Source: Geminocystis sp. NIES-3708 (GTDB lineage: Bacteria > Cyanobacteriota > Cyanobacteriia > Cyanobacteriales > Cyanobacteriaceae). From it: a DNA stretch of 64,000 bases. The notes beneath the pieces are model-generated. The model was not told the origin of the DNA. It did not search any database and was given only the letters and a program-made list of their open reading frames with translations. Of the stretch, positions 1 to 7,876 are shown piece after piece (positions within the stretch are counted from its first letter, which is position 1; the number at the start of each line of letters is the position of its first letter). Location: assembly GCF_001548095.1 (NCBI RefSeq), contig NZ_AP014815.1:3161656-3225655 (forward strand), given 5' to 3'. The position numbers and the translations under genes are program-made.

Positions 1-9
1 AATACTTAA

Positions 10-158
10 GTGTATTCTTGGAATCGAGACAATTATTCTAGTCTTCGTCATCATGTCGATATTAGAACTTTTGTTTTAATTCTTCTTTTTAAACTTTGGC
101 ACAATAGCAAAAATGGACTTATGCCAATGGTTATAACGATCAAAAGCGATCGCAAAAA
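10..158 (+). pseudogene. Possible remnant of an ABC1/AarF-type kinase N-terminus
   Basis: No intact gene covers this stretch. Frame 1 from base 10 reads YSWNRDNYSSLRHHVDI followed by a hydrophobic stretch ending FKLWHNS. From base 114 frame 3 reads KWTYANGYNDQKRSQ. Together these resemble the start of cyanobacterial ABC1-family (AarF/UbiB-like) kinases, which have a WNR..YS..RR.vDI motif and a KW.Y...EEKR motif a little later. The shift between frames lies near the A-run at 109-113. The kinase core is absent, so this is a decayed fragment. The match is from memory of the family. Confidence 0.35.
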
Positions 159-167
159 GTGCCTCAA

Positions 168-383
168 ATGGCTTTAATAGGTTTTTATTTATTATTATTC
201 TTCGTTGCAATTACAATACCTGCGGGGATTTATGCAAAAACTCACTATCAAACTTCATTAGCGAATGTAGATTGGTTACATGGAGGTGCAGAATTTTTCT
301 TAACTTTATCTAATATTTTTGTAGTGTTGGGATTTCGTAGAGTATTTATCGAAAAAGAAAATCAAAAAAAAGTTGACAATTAG
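168..383 (+). CDS. Small two-helix membrane protein, function unknown
   Basis: The product is 71 residues if started at the ATG at 168; a GTG at 159 is in frame but lies in the upstream remnant. It has two hydrophobic segments, around residues 4-22 and 42-56, joined by a polar loop (TSLANVDWLHGG), and a lysine-rich tail. I do not recognise the family. No clear ribosome binding site is visible and the reading frame continues upstream into kinase-like remnant sequence, so it may be a chance frame opened by decay of that gene. Confidence 0.4.
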   Translation: MALIGFYLLLFFVAITIPAGIYAKTHYQTSLANVDWLHGGAEFFLTLSNIFVVLGFRRVFIEKENQKKVDN

Positions 384-409
384 TTTATTCAAAACTTTTT
401 TACAAAAGC

Positions 410-542
410 TATAGCAATCCCACTGTAAAAGTTATGAAATATTTAGAGGTTTAGCTACCAGTGGTCAGCCTTGAAGTATAGTAAAATTTACAGATTTATT
501 TTTTAATTTTTAATTATTGACAGATAACTTAGGATTGCTATA
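410..542. repeat. Short inverted-repeat element, family 1, copy 1 (MITE-like)
   Basis: A 133-bp element bounded by a perfect 11-bp terminal inverted repeat, TATAGCAATCC on the left (410-420) and GGATTGCTATA on the right (532-542). The interior includes TATAGTAAAATTTACAGATT, which recurs in copies near 26454 (opposite orientation) and 28155. It has no coding capacity. Confidence 0.75.
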
Positions 543-602
543 TTTACAAAAATTTTTCCCGTCCTCCTTAAACATTTGACAATTAAGCATTTATAATTGA
601 GC

Positions 603-1271
603 TTACCAGGAGAATAGAGGCAAACTAGTGAAAAGCTCATAAGATTGATTATCAATGATAATCGACATACCTAACCAAATTAAGACAAAGGGAAAAAAGC
701 GTTTAAGATAACGGGAGATAATAATTGCAAGATGGGGTTGACGGGTAAGGTTGTAAGAAAGAAAACACCATATTCCGATAATAGTATAAAGTACTGCTAA
801 AATGATTCCTAAGCTGGGAAGACTGGCACTAGCAAATAAAGGGATATAGATGGCAATATTGTTACCACCATTAGCAACAGTGACGGCAGAAACCTTATAA
901 GTTTGAGGATCTCGAATAGTTGCAATTAAACTTCTTTTAGGTGTCGGACGAGTATAATTGTAAAAATTAGTATTAACATCTTGGATTTCGTCTTCTTGTC
1001 TATTTAAAAGATTAGCGATACCAATACTTATCGGTAAAAAGCCCAATAATCCAATCCAGAGATGAGAAATAACTAAACCACCTAAAAATCCAACTAAACT
1101 GATTAAAACTAACAAAGTAAACCCCAAATATTCGCCAATTACAATATGTCTAGGGCGAAAAGTACGATTAATTTTTCCAAAAAATATAGTTAAATAAATG
1201 TTGTCATCAAAAGTTGTAGCAAAGGCGACGGCAACGCTAGTTATTAAAGTACTAATAAGCCAAGTATTCAT
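603..1271 (-). CDS. Cadmium-resistance-type (CadD family) transporter, paralogue 1
   Basis: A 222-residue integral membrane protein with five to six hydrophobic segments. It has the repeated signatures of the CadD/Cad family: TTFDDN in the first helix (residues 19-24) and VANGGNNIAIYIPLFA in the second half. Family members export cadmium or related cations, or in some cases quaternary amines; the substrate here is not determinable. It is divergent from a second, clearly homologous gene at 1465. The start is the ATG at 1271. Confidence 0.8.
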   Translation of the reverse strand: MNTWLISTLITSVAVAFATTFDDNIYLTIFFGKINRTFRPRHIVIGEYLGFTLLVLISLVGFLGGLVISHLWIGLLGFLPISIGIANLLNRQEDEIQDVNTNFYNYTRPTPKRSLIATIRDPQTYKVSAVTVANGGNNIAIYIPLFASASLPSLGIILAVLYTIIGIWCFLSYNLTRQPHLAIIISRYLKRFFPFVLIWLGMSIIIDNQSYELFTSLPLFSW

Positions 1272-1464
1272 ATATATCTTTCGAGTTTATTGATTAAATA
1301 ACAATAAGAATTAGATCTTTTTGAGAACTTAACTAAACTGTATGCAAGATGAATGATAAGAGCAAATATTGTTTCTTCTTGAATTAATAAATAAAATTGA
1401 TAATAAAAAACTGCACAAAATCTCCTTACAATCTTTACTGAAGTTATAACTATGAGGATTAGTT

Positions 1465-2124
1465 ATGAATCAAGTTTTCATTGCTATTATTACGGGGATT
1501 ACTGCCTTTATTGCTACAAACATTGATGATTTAGTTATTTTATTGATTTTATTTGCTCAAGTTAAAGAAGAAAAAATCACAAAAATTCATGTAATAAGTG
1601 GTTCTTATTGGGGATTTATTGTTATTATTTTATTAAGTTTAATAGGTTTTTTTGGAGGTTTAATTATCTCTCCATCATGGATTGGATTATTAGGAATTTT
1701 ACCTATTATTATTGGTATTAAACAACTTATTCAGCCTGATAATGAAACAGAAGAAGTACAATTAGTAACAAGTGAGTATGTTAATTTAAGTAATCGTCAT
1801 CCTTTTCTAAGCTTTGTCTCTCAAATCCTTCATCCTCAAACCTATAAAGTAGCAGTAATTACTTTTGCAAATGGAGGAGATAATATCGGTGTTTATGTAC
1901 CCTTATTTGCCACTAATAATCTGATGAATTTAATGATTATTTTATTAGTGTTTTTTGTTCTTAAAGCAATATCCTGTTATTTAGCTTATCGATTAATTAA
2001 AAATCCTAAAATTGCTGATATTATTACTAAATATGGTAACAATATTGTTCCTTATATTTTGATTGGATTAGGTTTTTTTATTTTTTGGAAAAATGGAACT
2101 TTTAGCTTACTTTATAAAGGATAA
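1465..2124 (+). CDS. Cadmium-resistance-type (CadD family) transporter, paralogue 2
   Basis: A 219-residue membrane protein homologous to the divergent neighbour at 603-1271. Both share the acidic motif in helix 1 (TNIDDL, residues 18-23) and the later FANGGDNIGVYVPLFA motif, and have similar length and topology. The head-to-head pair shares a 193-bp AT-rich control region, which suggests duplication followed by inversion, or paired regulation. Substrate unknown; a cation efflux role is inferred from family. Confidence 0.8.
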   Translation: MNQVFIAIITGITAFIATNIDDLVILLILFAQVKEEKITKIHVISGSYWGFIVIILLSLIGFFGGLIISPSWIGLLGILPIIIGIKQLIQPDNETEEVQLVTSEYVNLSNRHPFLSFVSQILHPQTYKVAVITFANGGDNIGVYVPLFATNNLMNLMIILLVFFVLKAISCYLAYRLIKNPKIADIITKYGNNIVPYILIGLGFFIFWKNGTFSLLYKG

Positions 2125-2191
2125 TATACAATAAAAGTTAAAGCTATTACTAAGATATTAGATACTAAAATATTTTGTCACAGGATGATGA

Positions 2192-2221
2192 TTGACAATT
2201 ATATTCATATTAATTTAATAA
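2192..2221 (+). promoter_or_regulatory. Candidate sigma-70-type promoter upstream of the small hydrophobic gene
   Basis: A consensus -35 hexamer TTGACA at 2192-2197 is followed, after 17-18 bp, by TTAATA/TAATAA. It points toward the gene at 2487, leaving a long leader. A perfect 6-bp hairpin, CTCATT-CCT-AATGAG at 2406-2420, lies within that leader. The rest of 2125-2486 is plain AT-rich DNA. AT-richness makes chance -10 matches likely. Confidence 0.3.
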
Positions 2222-2486
2222 TATTTTTACCTTCATAATATTTGATATTCTTCTATTCTATCAATTAAAATAAATTATTAATTTCTATTTGATGATCAAT
2301 CTTATTTTGTTCATACTAATTTATAATTTTAGCATCAAGAAAAAGATTCAAAGATTGTTTTTTTTAGGAGCAAATTAAGGATTTTTAATTCTGCCAGAAA
2401 GATTACTCATTCCTAATGAGATAAATCTATCTTTTTGTTTTGTACTAAAATATGAAAAACTACTTAAACTCTACACTTGATTGTCT

Positions 2487-2789
2487 ATGTTTTTAGAGTC
2501 AACGTCACTACTTTTAACAACCGCTTGTCAACAACCAACTCCTTATCAATGGATGGCTATAGTAGCACTAATTACAGGTTCAGGTGTTTTAATTGTTGTG
2601 AGTGCGACATCCTTAGTTGCTTTAGCTAGTACTTTTGCAACTATTGCTGTACCTATGATTATCGCAGGGGCTACTATATCTGAAGTTATAACAGTTATTA
2701 CAACAGGAGATTTTTTTGCTCTTGCTGGAGGTATAGAAGCTTTGACAGGGGTAATAGTATCGATTATGGGAATATTGAATTGTCAATAA
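2487..2789 (+). CDS. Small very hydrophobic protein of unknown function
   Basis: The predicted product is 100 residues from the ATG at 2487 (a TTG two codons earlier is also in frame). After a short N-terminal stretch containing TACQQPTPYQW it is almost wholly Ala/Val/Ile/Thr/Gly, with three hydrophobic segments: about 22-45, 48-68 and 76-98. It ends in ILNCQ and has hardly any charged residues. I do not recognise a family. It could be a membrane peptide or a bacteriocin-like peptide; neither maturation genes nor an immunity gene is evident, so no function is assigned. Confidence 0.5.
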   Translation: MFLESTSLLLTTACQQPTPYQWMAIVALITGSGVLIVVSATSLVALASTFATIAVPMIIAGATISEVITVITTGDFFALAGGIEALTGVIVSIMGILNCQ

Positions 2790-3013
2790 ATTTCCTTTAT
2801 AGTTATATTTGAAGTGTTCGGATCCAGAACCACTATGTATTTGTTGATTTTTACCGTAGTTGATTCAATAATAGCACCAATATCGCCAAACAAAAGATTT
2901 TCTACTACAGCACAACCCCAGTCGATTTTTTTATTAACATTAATACTTGAAGTAGTTTTATTATAGGTGTTTAAGCTGTAAGAAGCATGAATTAATACAG
3001 CTAAATAGTGCGA
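2783..3013 (-). pseudogene. Possible gene remnant without a start codon
   Basis: The minus strand is open for 76 codons but contains no ATG at its 5' end. The translation includes KIDWGCAVVENLLFGDIGAI followed by a VKINKYIVVLDP stretch, which has ordinary protein-like composition. An in-frame stop lies just upstream (3014-3016). It overlaps the last 7 bases of the converging small hydrophobic gene. It could be the tail of a decayed gene. The rest of 2790-3119 shows only a HIP1 site (TGCGATCGCA near 3032). Confidence 0.25.
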
Positions 3014-3119
3014 TTACGACGTATCACTTTGCGATCGCATCTTCTATAAAGCGAGTAATAAAAAATAAAAATATATATACACCAATTTGCCCATTATCTA
3101 TGCTCATGAGTTAATTTTA

Positions 3120-5246
3120 TTATGTAGAACTTAAGTATGATTCTATCCAAGAGATAGTAGCAGAAGATGATAAAGGTTTTGCGAAAAGATAACCTTGACC
3201 ATATTCACAATATAAGTCTTTAAGTAATGTTATTTGTGGTAAGTTTTCTATACCTTCGGCAACGACATCTAATTGTAAGTTTTTTGCCAGTAATATAATA
3301 GTACGTACAATTTCTAAACCACTTTGATCTGTATCAATTCTATTTACAAAAGAACGATCAATCTTGAGAGTATTAAAAGGAAAATGATATAAATAACTTA
3401 GAGAAGAATAACCTGTTCCAAAATCATCTAGTGCAAAAGTAATACCTAATTCTTTTAACCTAGAGAAAATAATTGTTATGGCTTCTGGATTTTCAACTAA
3501 AATCCCCTCAGTCATTTCCAGTTTTAAGCAATTAGCTTTTAAACCTGATTCGTGTAATGTTTGAAGAATTTCTTGATCAAGATGAGGTTTAAGAAATTGT
3601 TTTCCCGATAAATTAACACTCACTGTCCAATTTTCAGCATCAGGATATATTTTCTGCCAAGCTTTTAATTGATTACAGGCTTTTTGTAACACAAAGTGAT
3701 CAATTTCGAGAATTAAGTCTGTTTGTTCTGCAATGTTAATAAAATGAGCGGCGGATAATAATCCTTTTTGGGGATGTCGCCAACACACTAAAGCCTCAAA
3801 ACCTGCTATTTTTTTGTCACTTAGAGAAATAATTGGTTGATAAGAAACATCGAACTCATTGTCTTCTAAAGCTCTTCTGAGTTCATTTTCTAAGATTAAA
3901 AGATTGATAACTTCTTGACGCATGGAATTATCAAATACTGCATAATGTCCTTGACCTTGTTCTTTGGCTCGATACATAGCTATATCAGCATATTGAATTA
4001 TATCTTCGATGGTTTCATAATCAATAGAACTAAATACAATGCCAATACTAGCATTTGTAAATATTTTATTATCTTTGATTTGACAAGATATACTTAATTC
4101 TTTTTGAACTCGTTGTGCAAATTTACAAACTTCGTGAATATTAGCAACATTTTCTAGTAAGATAGCAAATTCATCTCCACCTAAACGAGCGATAGTATCC
4201 ATCGGCCGTGCTAATTTTAATAGTCGATTACCTACAATAATTAAAATTTCATCTCCTGCCCAATGTCCTAAACTATCATTAATGATTTTAAAACGATCTA
4301 AATCTAAAAATAAAACTGCAAATAAATATTCATGATTACGTTTAGTTCGTTCAATGGCATCTGTCAATCTTTCTAAAAACCATGATCGATTTGGTAAATT
4401 GGTTAAAGAATCGTAAAAGGCTTGATGACGTAATTGTTGTTGAGCTAATTTTTGTTCTGTATTATCCCGAAAAACTAATACTGTGCCTGTTAATTCTTTT
4501 AGTGAATTTTTAACAAAACGAATTCCCCTTGTGTTGGCGATGGGTGATAAACTATCACTAATAGAAACTAATGCACCAGTTTTAGTAATTAGAGAAGTTA
4601 ATTCTGGTAGCTTCGTAAATTCACCAGACTTAATAACTTCTATTAAAAAATTATTAAGACTATCTTGAGTTGTTTCATGAATGAGATTAAATACTGAAGT
4701 AATAGGTTGGTTTATTGCTTCTGTTAATGACCAACCTGTTATTTTCTCGGCGGAAGGATTTAAAAAAGTAACATTTCCGTTCATATCAGTAACAATTACT
4801 CCATCACCAATACTATTAAGAATTATGGATAACCATTGAGCGTTTTCTTTGATTTTTAGGTCAAATTTATGTTTATAAAGGGAAATTTCAATAAGAATAC
4901 GTAATTCTTGCTCATTAAAAGGTTTAATAATATAACCAAAAGGTTGGGTAATCTTAGCACGACTTAAAGTCTCTTCATCACCATGAGCGGTTAAATAAAT
5001 AATAGGAATATCAAACTGCTCTGTAATTTTTTCTGCTGTTTCAATACCGTCCATGTCACCGATGAGTCGAATATCCATTAAAATCAAATCTGGATGAATT
5101 TCTGCGACTTTTTTAATAGCTAATTCACCTGAATCAACAAAAAGAGGAACATAGTATCCCATCTCTTGTAAAAGAGCTTGTAAATCTTGGGCTACAATAC
5201 TTTCATCCTCAACAATTAAGATTTTAGTGGGTATTTTGGTGATCAT
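3120..5246 (-). CDS. REC-PAS-GGDEF-EAL response regulator (c-di-GMP synthesis/breakdown)
   Basis: A 708-residue cytoplasmic signalling protein. Domains in order: receiver (about 5-120; acidic pair E13/D14, phospho-acceptor D58 in LMDIRL), PAS (about 140-265), GGDEF (about 275-440) and EAL (about 455-700). The GGDEF motif RLGGDEF is intact, with an inhibitory I-site RPMD exactly five residues before it. The EAL domain keeps FEALVCW, NLSGKQF, DDFGTGYSS, KIDRSF and VVAEGIE, so both activities look possible. It is the last gene of the kai-type operon, 50 bp after the histidine kinase, its likely phosphodonor. The ATG at 5246 is preferred over a TTG at 5258. Confidence 0.9.
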   Translation of the reverse strand: MITKIPTKILIVEDESIVAQDLQALLQEMGYYVPLFVDSGELAIKKVAEIHPDLILMDIRLIGDMDGIETAEKITEQFDIPIIYLTAHGDEETLSRAKITQPFGYIIKPFNEQELRILIEISLYKHKFDLKIKENAQWLSIILNSIGDGVIVTDMNGNVTFLNPSAEKITGWSLTEAINQPITSVFNLIHETTQDSLNNFLIEVIKSGEFTKLPELTSLITKTGALVSISDSLSPIANTRGIRFVKNSLKELTGTVLVFRDNTEQKLAQQQLRHQAFYDSLTNLPNRSWFLERLTDAIERTKRNHEYLFAVLFLDLDRFKIINDSLGHWAGDEILIIVGNRLLKLARPMDTIARLGGDEFAILLENVANIHEVCKFAQRVQKELSISCQIKDNKIFTNASIGIVFSSIDYETIEDIIQYADIAMYRAKEQGQGHYAVFDNSMRQEVINLLILENELRRALEDNEFDVSYQPIISLSDKKIAGFEALVCWRHPQKGLLSAAHFINIAEQTDLILEIDHFVLQKACNQLKAWQKIYPDAENWTVSVNLSGKQFLKPHLDQEILQTLHESGLKANCLKLEMTEGILVENPEAITIIFSRLKELGITFALDDFGTGYSSLSYLYHFPFNTLKIDRSFVNRIDTDQSGLEIVRTIILLAKNLQLDVVAEGIENLPQITLLKDLYCEYGQGYLFAKPLSSSATISWIESYLSST

Positions 5247-5296
5247 TAATTTAACCAATTTAGATTTTATTTATATTGCCCATTGCCTATTACCTA

Positions 5297-6511
5297 TTAT
5301 TTAGTATTCACGACTTTAATACGAGTAAAAACTAAAGTTATTTTAGTTCCTTGATCATATTCTATGGTAATATTTCCTCTTAACTGATTGGTCAAATTTT
5401 TAACTAATCTTAATCCTAAAGTTGGTATTTCTTCCCAATCGAAACCTGCTGGTAAACCTTGACCATTATCAGCAATTATTAATACTAAATTTTGATCATT
5501 ATCAGACTCTGCTTTGATGGATAAAATGCCTTTTTTATTTTTATTAAAAGCGTATTTAAGAGCATTTGAAACTAATTCATTAATAATTAAACCACAAGGT
5601 ACTGCGGTATCAATATCTAAAAACAAATTTTTTTGTATATCTATAATAATATTAACATCTAAATTATTCATTTTATAAGACATAGATAAAATATTAATTA
5701 ATTCCTTAATATATTGAGATAAATCTATTTTAGAAAAATCATCAGAGCGGTAAAGATGCTCATGAATTAGAGCCATGGACTGAACTCTGTTTTTACTTTC
5801 TTTAAATTTTTCAGCAATTAAGGGATCTTTGATAGAACGGGATTGAAGATTGAGTAAACTATAAATTACTTGTAAATTATTTTTAACACGATGATGAATT
5901 TCTTTTAATAAAATTTCTTTTTCTTCTAATAAAATATTAGTTTTAAGAATAAGATTTGTTTGTTTTTCTTCTTTCTCTTTATAAAAAGATATATCTGTAA
6001 CGATAATGCTATTAATTAAAAGTTGATCTATCTGAAGTTTTTTAATAGACAATTTAACAGGTATTTCAGTTTTTTCTGTTGGGGTTATAAGAGATAATTC
6101 TTGAGTTACAGTTTCCTCTTTCTTAATATTCTCTAAAAGTAAGATAAAAGTTTCTCTTTCCTTCGGAGAAATAAAAGTTTGTAAATTAGAGCCGATGAGA
6201 TTTTTTAAAGGATAATTTAATAATTGTGAAAATTGTTGATTACAATATAAAATAAAGCCTTCAGAAGAGATAGTAACTGCACCTTCTCCCATTTGTTCGA
6301 CTAAATTTTGATAAACATGATCAGCGCCTCGAAGGGTAAAAACTTGACTTCCTACATTTGTGCTAACAACCAACGCATCCACTTCTCCTGAGTGAATTGC
6401 CTCTAAAGTTTGTTCTGCTGTGTGAAGACGTGCCTTTATTTCCTCTAATTGCAGACGAAGTGCGGCTATTTCTTCCGATGGATTTTCAAACAAATTCCGT
6501 AAACTCGTCAT
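5297..6511 (-). CDS. PAS-HisKA_2 sensor histidine kinase of the kai-type operon
   Basis: A 404-residue soluble kinase. An N-terminal coiled segment (about 1-55, with AIHSGEVDALVV) leads to a PAS domain (about 65-180), then a HisKA_2 dimerisation region with phospho-acceptor His in EIHHRVKNNLQ, and a HATPase_c domain with NELVSNALKYAF and ADNGQGLP. The N-terminal VDALVV...VFTLRGADH region is typical of kinases encoded next to kaiBC in other bacteria. The start is the ATG at 6511: it has a strong AGGAGG site just upstream and overlaps the kaiB end by 26 bp, implying translational coupling. An upstream in-frame extension to 6589 is unlikely. No membrane segments are seen. Confidence 0.9.
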   Translation of the reverse strand: MTSLRNLFENPSEEIAALRLQLEEIKARLHTAEQTLEAIHSGEVDALVVSTNVGSQVFTLRGADHVYQNLVEQMGEGAVTISSEGFILYCNQQFSQLLNYPLKNLIGSNLQTFISPKERETFILLLENIKKEETVTQELSLITPTEKTEIPVKLSIKKLQIDQLLINSIIVTDISFYKEKEEKQTNLILKTNILLEEKEILLKEIHHRVKNNLQVIYSLLNLQSRSIKDPLIAEKFKESKNRVQSMALIHEHLYRSDDFSKIDLSQYIKELINILSMSYKMNNLDVNIIIDIQKNLFLDIDTAVPCGLIINELVSNALKYAFNKNKKGILSIKAESDNDQNLVLIIADNGQGLPAGFDWEEIPTLGLRLVKNLTNQLRGNITIEYDQGTKITLVFTRIKVVNTK

Positions 6512-6875
6512 TGTTTCTTCCTCCTGTAGTCTTTTTCGGTATAATATCAAGACCGACCAACACTTTCTCTGTATTAGATAAATTACCAATAAGTCTTTGT
6601 ATAGGTGGAGGTAATTCTTTTATTAAGGTAGGCACAGCTACAATATTTTGAGAAGAAGTTAATTCCATATCTTGATAAATATCTATTACTTCTAACTCGT
6701 AACGTCCTTTAAGATGTTCTTCACAAATTTGCTTGAGATTTTGCAAAGCCTTAACCGATTGATATGTCGTACCCGCAATGTATAGTCTTAATACATAATG
6801 CTGTTCTGAAGATTGACTCAAGGCTTCTTCAAAAACTTCTCTGATGGTAGGATCAAATTCTTCTGGGTTTATCAT
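6486..6875 (-). CDS. kaiB: KaiB-family protein, copy B (129 aa)
   Basis: A KaiB-domain protein with the thioredoxin-like core LRLYIAGTTYQSVKALQNL, a VPTLIKELPPP segment and [16 protein letters not shown]. Canonical clock KaiB is about 100 residues; this one has a 27-residue acidic N-terminal extension and a polar C-terminal tail (KKTTGGRNNDEF). It differs clearly from the kaiB next to it, so the two are old paralogues rather than a recent duplication. By family it should bind KaiC rings. A GAGGA ribosome site precedes the ATG. It is translationally coupled to the downstream histidine kinase. Confidence 0.92.
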   Translation of the reverse strand: MINPEEFDPTIREVFEEALSQSSEQHYVLRLYIAGTTYQSVKALQNLKQICEEHLKGRYELEVIDIYQDMELTSSQNIVAVPTLIKELPPPIQRLIGNLSNTEKVLVGLDIIPKKTTGGRNNDEFTEFV

Positions 6876-6938
6876 TTTTTAGTCCTCATATTTATTTCAA
6901 TATCCTTAATCTGAAATTAATTATGTTAATAATTTCCT

Positions 6939-6974
6939 TTGCCCATTGCCCCTTGCCCTTTGCCCATTGCCCTT
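6939..6974. repeat. Heptamer tandem repeat (TTGCCCA-type) between the two kaiB genes
   Basis: About five imperfect 7-bp units of TTGCCCA/TTGCCCC/TTGCCCT fill part of the gap between the kaiB genes. Similar short runs occur at 5276-5300, 15962-15980 and 30722-30749 (reverse sense, GGCAATGGGTAATA). They resemble the short tandemly repeated repetitive sequences known in cyanobacteria. Confidence 0.65.
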
Positions 6975-6985
6975 CATTATTTGCC

Positions 6986-7312
6986 TTATCCTTCATCCCT
7001 AAGAGAAATAACATCGAGTCCAACTAATACTTTTTCGGTGTTTGATAAATCACCAATAATTTTTTTAATAGGTTCAGGTAATTTTCTGATCAAAGTAGGT
7101 AAAGCCAGGATTTGATCCTGTTGTGCTAAATGAGGATTTTTGATTAGATCGACAATTTCAATACTATATTGACCATGAAGATACTCCTCGCAAAGATTTT
7201 TTAAATTAGAAAAAGCCATCAAAGATTTCGGAGTTTGTCCTGCTACATATAACCGCAATTGCCACTTTGGTAAATTCTTTGTTTTCAGTGATTCTGATGA
7301 ATTATCTATCAT
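6986..7312 (-). CDS. kaiB: KaiB-family protein, copy A (108 aa)
   Basis: A near-canonical-length Kai[61 protein letters not shown] and EKVLVGLD are all KaiB signatures. It lies 110 bp upstream of the second kaiB, separated by heptamer repeats. The ATG at 7312 (MIDNSS) is preferred over an ATG at 7351 because AAGGAG stands about 10 bp before it and the family begins near here. In the operon the gene follows the four-helix-bundle cassette. The closest clock context (KaiC2-like partner, kinase) suggests a KaiB2-type role rather than the core KaiA-dependent oscillator. Confidence 0.92.
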   Translation of the reverse strand: MIDNSSESLKTKNLPKWQLRLYVAGQTPKSLMAFSNLKNLCEEYLHGQYSIEIVDLIKNPHLAQQDQILALPTLIRKLPEPIKKIIGDLSNTEKVLVGLDVISLRDEG

Positions 7313-7374
7313 AATTTTAAATCTCCTTTTAACTAATGTTATGTTACGCAAAAATAGAATTAATTTTTGATTGG

Positions 7375-7408
7375 AGGTGTCAGGTTTCAGGTGTCGGGTT
7401 TCAGGTTT
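7375..7408 (+). repeat. Left arm of a 34-bp inverted repeat framing the four-helix-bundle gene
   Basis: This arm is built of heptamers AGGTGTC, AGGTTTC, AGGTGTC, GGGTTTC and AGGTTT. It pairs with the arm at 7806-7839: 28 of 34 positions match in inverted orientation. It lies just downstream of the enclosed gene's stop codon. Confidence 0.8.
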
Positions 7409-7426
7409 AAAAATAAAAAAAATTCA

Positions 7427-7804
7427 CTATTTTTTCTTTTGACTTAGTTTTTCTATTAAACTATGTAACATTCTGCCAATTTCTTCACATTTGTTTAATA
7501 GGATTTTTAATTCTTCCTGTTTAATATATTCTAATCGTTCAACAATCAATAAATGAGTTTCTAGTTCTTTGAGTGAACCATTAGCAATTGAAAGATGACG
7601 AATATAATCACCTAAATAATTTCTTCCTTTTCCTTCTGCAATATTTGCTGGAATTGAAACAGCCGCTCTTTGTATTTGACTACTTAACCCATAAATTTCA
7701 GTTTTGGGAAATTGAGAAGTTAATTGATAACATCTCACTACCAAATCCATTGATTTTTGCCAAACCGTTAAATCTCGATAACTTTTTACTTCAATCATTT
7801 TCAT
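7427..7804 (-). CDS. Four-helix-bundle protein (23S rRNA intervening-sequence protein / Avd-like family)
   Basis: A 125-residue all-helical protein with the family signature: YRDLTVWQKSMDLV near the N-terminus, FPKTEIYGLSSQIQRAAVSI, PANIAEG and the ending EEIGRMLHSLIEKL. Relatives are encoded in intervening sequences inside some bacterial 23S rRNA genes, and another branch (Avd) assists diversity-generating retroelements; no reverse transcriptase is nearby. The gene sits inside the kai-type operon in the same direction, between kaiC and kaiB, and is framed by 34-bp inverted repeats at 7375 and 7806, so it looks like an inserted cassette. Starts at 7804 and 7798 are both possible. Confidence 0.85.
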   Translation of the reverse strand: MKMIEVKSYRDLTVWQKSMDLVVRCYQLTSQFPKTEIYGLSSQIQRAAVSIPANIAEGKGRNYLGDYIRHLSIANGSLKELETHLLIVERLEYIKQEELKILLNKCEEIGRMLHSLIEKLSQKKK

Positions 7805-7805
7805 T

Positions 7806-7839
7806 AAACCTAAAACCTAATGCCTGATACCTGACACCT
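7806..7839 (+). repeat. Right arm of the 34-bp inverted repeat
   Basis: Reads AAACCTAAAACCTAATGCCT then GATACCTGACACCT, the reverse complement of the arm at 7375-7408 with six mismatches. It abuts the start codon of the four-helix-bundle gene, so it overlaps where its ribosome binding site should be. Confidence 0.8.
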
Positions 7840-7876
7840 ATTAAAACTTAACATATAAATAAGTGCGCAACCTCAG

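Noticed and set aside
5297-6589. Longer start for the histidine kinase inside kaiB
   Set aside because: The extra 26 residues overlap kaiB more deeply and do not resemble the family, whereas AGGAGG precedes the ATG at 6511.
6939-6974. Tandem TTGCCCA units as a possible CRISPR leader or operator array
   Set aside because: The units are only 7 bp, imperfect and recur in unrelated gaps, which fits cyanobacterial heptamer repeats rather than CRISPR or a specific operator.
7427-7804. A diversity-generating retroelement suggested by the Avd-like protein
   Set aside because: No reverse transcriptase, template repeat or variable repeat was seen within reach of the gene.
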